Below, one piece after another: positions 5,316 to 6,009 of a stretch of 6,009 nt of DNA. The translations under genes were made by a program, and so were the position numbers. Source of the stretch: Thermococcus sp. (lineage in GTDB: Archaea; Methanobacteriota_B; Thermococci; Thermococcales; Thermococcaceae); assembly GCA_021157445.1 (NCBI GenBank), contig JAGGWM010000078.1, forward strand, positions 1-6,009, in the 5' to 3' direction. Every line of letters begins with the position of its first letter. The stretch's first letter is position 1. The notes beneath the pieces were generated by a model. That model did no database searches and was not told the origin of the DNA. It saw only the letters and a list, made by a program, of their open reading frames with translations.

Positions 5316-6009
5316 CCCTTTTCTAGGAGTTCCCTCACGTACTTGGGCATCTGGAAGAGCGTTTCGTGCCTCTCGGGATCATAATACTGCAAGTTAAGAT
5401 CTTTTGCTCTGGCCAGATCAACCTTTGTGAAATCTATATCTCCCTTAACTCCAACCAGAAAGCTCCAGGGAGAGGCGTAGCCTATCACGGGGAAGCTGAA
5501 GTAATAAACTCTATCAAAGACCTTCTTCATGTTTTTGTAAGCGCTAAGCAGCTCATTTGTAAAGAGGTAAACGCTACCCGCTTGGGTAATATATATACCT
5601 TCCTCCCCTAAAGCTTCGTATGCATCTCTATAGAATTCTTTGCTGAAGAGGAGCTTCGCTGGTCCAACGGGATCCGTTGAATCCACTATTATAACATCAA
5701 AGTGGTTTTTGTGCCTCTTCATATATTCAACTCCGTCACCTATAATGAGCTCTGCCCTTGGTTCTTCTCCTTTAATAGCTCTCTCCAGAAGTCCTCCATC
5801 GATTTTTAGGTATTTCATAGATACTTGCACAACTTTCTCGTCTATCTCCACCATAACCGCCTTTTCAACAGTCTTGTGCTCAAGGACTTCCCTTAGAGTT
5901 CCCCCATCGCCTCCGCCGATTACAAGAACCTTTTTTGGATTTGGATGAGCGAGCATGACAGGATGAACTAAGGGCTCGTGGTAGCTTCTCTCACCATGCT
6001 CAACAAGCT
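5312..6009 (-). CDS. speE: Polyamine aminopropyltransferase (spermidine synthase family), 5' end beyond window
   Basis: The visible 231 residues cover the catalytic part of a cytosolic aminopropyltransferase, which moves the aminopropyl group of decarboxylated S-adenosylmethionine to a polyamine. The reading frame continues through the right edge (...[18 protein letters not shown]), so the ATG at 5956 is internal and roughly 50 N-terminal residues are missing. Seen in order are the Rossmann motif VIGGGDGG (nt 5900-5923), VEID that binds the donor, IIGDG, the catalytic-loop [16 protein letters not shown], and [15 protein letters not shown]. The sequence is strikingly similar, from memory, to the Pyrococcus furiosus enzyme characterised as an agmatine/cadaverine aminopropyltransferase. 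In Thermococcales this enzyme makes N1-aminopropylagmatine on the route to spermidine and longer polyamines used for heat stability. It is apparently transcribed separately from the operon. Its TAG stop shares CTAG with the converging regulator gene. Confidence 0.95.
   Translation of the reverse strand, partial: LVEHGERSYHEPLVHPVMLAHPNPKKVLVIGGGDGGTLREVLEHKTVEKAVMVEIDEKVVQVSMKYLKIDGGLLERAIKGEEPRAELIIGDGVEYMKRHKNHFDVIIVDSTDPVGPAKLLFSKEFYRDAYEALGEEGIYITQAGSVYLFTNELLSAYKNMKKVFDRVYYFSFPVIGYASPWSFLVGVKGDIDFTKVDLARAKDLNLQYYDPERHETLFQMPKYVRELLEKG

Overview
The window looks like chromosomal DNA from a hyperthermophilic euryarchaeon of the order Thermococcales (Thermococcus/Pyrococcus type). The pointers are: an aminopropyltransferase very like the Pyrococcus agmatine/cadaverine enzyme; archaeal TATA/BRE promoter elements; Shine-Dalgarno sequences of the GGTGA type; a TrmB-type winged-helix regulator; Lys/Glu-rich proteins; and tightly packed genes. 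No mobile element, CRISPR array, tRNA or rRNA is visible.

Layout from left to right. (1) The 3' part of a tandem-domain universal stress protein on the + strand runs in from the left edge and stops at 578. (2) A gap of about 100 bp between converging genes holds a T-rich + strand terminator. On the - strand it also holds a curious 19-codon ORF with small hairpins and C/D-box-like motifs. (3) A compact five-gene - strand operon spans about 4905 down to 683. Its transcription order is UbiA-family prenyltransferase, UPF0104/AglD-like membrane protein, GT4 glycosyltransferase, creatininase-family amidohydrolase, and a coiled-coil protein with two membrane segments. Its genes overlap or lie within about 10 bp of each other. 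(4) A divergent promoter region at about 4906-4991 has one TATA-like box readable in both directions and a palindrome, GTATGAA-N8-TTCATAC. (5) A short TrmB-type regulator lies on the + strand. (6) Converging with it, and sharing a CTAG that supplies both stop codons, is a polyamine aminopropyltransferase (speE type) whose 5' end lies beyond the right edge.

Working hypothesis (inference): the first three operon genes form an isoprenoid/glycolipid module. An intramembrane prenyltransferase makes or modifies a polyprenyl lipid, a GT4 enzyme glycosylates a lipid or lipid-linked acceptor, and the UPF0104 protein moves or modifies the product at the membrane. The amidohydrolase and the coiled-coil membrane protein are translationally coupled at the end, and their role is unknown. 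The divergent small regulator is the obvious candidate to control the operon and itself through the shared promoter region. The stress protein and the aminopropyltransferase are probably only neighbours. The most novel material is the five-gene operon as a unit and its control region.
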